Assembly: GCA_938008005.1 (NCBI GenBank)
Contig: CALLLZ010000122.1
Span: 1 to 6,520, forward strand
Source of the DNA: an uncultured Marinicella sp.
Lineage (GTDB): Bacteria; Pseudomonadota; Gammaproteobacteria; Xanthomonadales; Marinicellaceae
Length of the DNA stretch: 6,520 nt
Direction of reading: 5' to 3'
Part shown: piece by piece, positions 6,128-6,520 of the stretch
How positions within the stretch are numbered: the stretch's first letter is position 1
Layout of the letters: every line of letters starts with the position of its first letter
The notes under the pieces: generated by a model
Seen by the model: the letters and a program-made list of their open reading frames with translations, nothing else
The model's database searches: none
Told to the model about the DNA's origin: nothing
Position numbers and translations under genes: made by a program

Positions 6128-6520
6128 ATGAAGCTGCCAACTTGTATTATTTTAATGATTTGTTTGAGTAGTTGTGAACAAGCTTTCGTTGAAACACCGA
6201 CGATTGATAGTAAGTCGTTCATCTCTAAATATGAAGCTCCATCTGATCACAATTATGTGACTGGAATTGATGTTTCTAAATATCAGGGAAATATCGATTT
6301 TAATGCAGTTAAATTGTCTGGTTTTGATTTCGTACTTATAAGGGCTTCTGAAGGAAATACCATTCAAGATACTGATTTTAAAAGTCATTATGATGCCGCT
6401 AAAGAGTTGGGTCTTGTGGTTGGTGCGTATCACTTTTATGAAACCAATGATAAGCCGATAGATCAGTTTAATAATTTTGTTTCTACGGCCAGTTTAACCG
6501 CAGGTGACTTTGCCCCGGTG
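6128..6520 (+). CDS. GH25 lysozyme (N-acetylmuramidase) lipoprotein, 3' end outside window
   Basis: The first 131 codons of a glycoside hydrolase family 25 protein are present; the frame stays open to the window edge. GH25 enzymes cut the beta-1,4 bond after N-acetylmuramic acid in peptidoglycan. Residues 1-16 form a short lipoprotein signal with lipobox LSSC, lipidation at C16 and a following Glu. The catalytic domain starts around residue 44 with GIDVSKYQG (46-54), whose Asp48 is a conserved active-site residue. It continues with FVLIRASEG (68-76) and GAYHFY (99-104), all family hallmarks. The sequence stops at FAPV, just where the catalytic DxE motif normally follows, so activity cannot be confirmed from this window. 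It starts 19 bases after the S9 peptidase stop, without a Shine-Dalgarno site, in an A-rich leader, so it probably shares that transcript. Confidence 0.85.
   Translation, partial: MKLPTCIILMICLSSCEQAFVETPTIDSKSFISKYEAPSDHNYVTGIDVSKYQGNIDFNAVKLSGFDFVLIRASEGNTIQDTDFKSHYDAAKELGLVVGAYHFYETNDKPIDQFNNFVSTASLTAGDFAPV

Noticed and set aside
6152..6433. Open frame of 93 codons on the minus strand at the right end
   Set aside because: It lies antisense to the GH25 lysozyme gene, whose plus-strand product shows clear family motifs.
1..6520. Mobile element, CRISPR array, tRNA or rRNA, or phage cassette
   Set aside because: I saw no transposase or integrase, no terminal repeats, no regularly spaced repeats and no cloverleaf. 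The GH25 lysozyme might suggest phage, but its lipobox and S9 peptidase neighbour fit a cellular gene better.

Overview
The window is AT-rich bacterial chromosomal DNA. It carries seven protein-coding genes, one of them cut by the right edge, and no RNA gene, insertion sequence, CRISPR array or tandem repeat that I can see. A trimeric DcaP-type outer-membrane porin, two lipoproteins with lipoboxes and a YehS (DUF1456) protein point to a Gram-negative, probably a marine or aquatic gammaproteobacterium. A Marinicella-like genus is a guess from base composition and gene mix, not a demonstrated assignment.

Layout, left to right. Positions 33-66 hold a strong hairpin that ends the porin gene and perhaps a rightward gene outside the window. 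The DcaP-like porin (84-1364, minus) follows, then a 97-residue three-helix membrane protein of unknown function (1452-1745, minus), with a smaller hairpin between them. A 227-base AT-rich divergent intergenic region carries two candidate rightward promoters. These precede a CpcT/CpeT-family lipoprotein (1973-2644, plus) that overlaps by 14 bases a 172-residue, four-helix membrane protein (2631-3149, plus). Converging on that pair is a yehS-type gene with an unusual lysine-rich tail (3240-3893, minus). Divergent from yehS is a secreted S9 prolyl-oligopeptidase-family peptidase (4075-6108, plus). It is followed after 19 bases by a GH25 lysozyme lipoprotein (6128 to beyond 6520, plus).

Nearly everything here acts in the envelope: outer-membrane uptake (porin), two inner-membrane proteins of unknown role, a probable outer-membrane CpeT-like lipoprotein, and a peptidase/muramidase pair. 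YehS is the only predicted cytoplasmic product. I do not see a coherent new multi-gene system such as defence, a biosynthetic cluster or a mobile island. The most interesting points are the CpeT-fold lipoprotein coupled to an unrecognised membrane protein, the peptidase-lysozyme pair, and the lack of a Shine-Dalgarno sequence before six of the seven genes.
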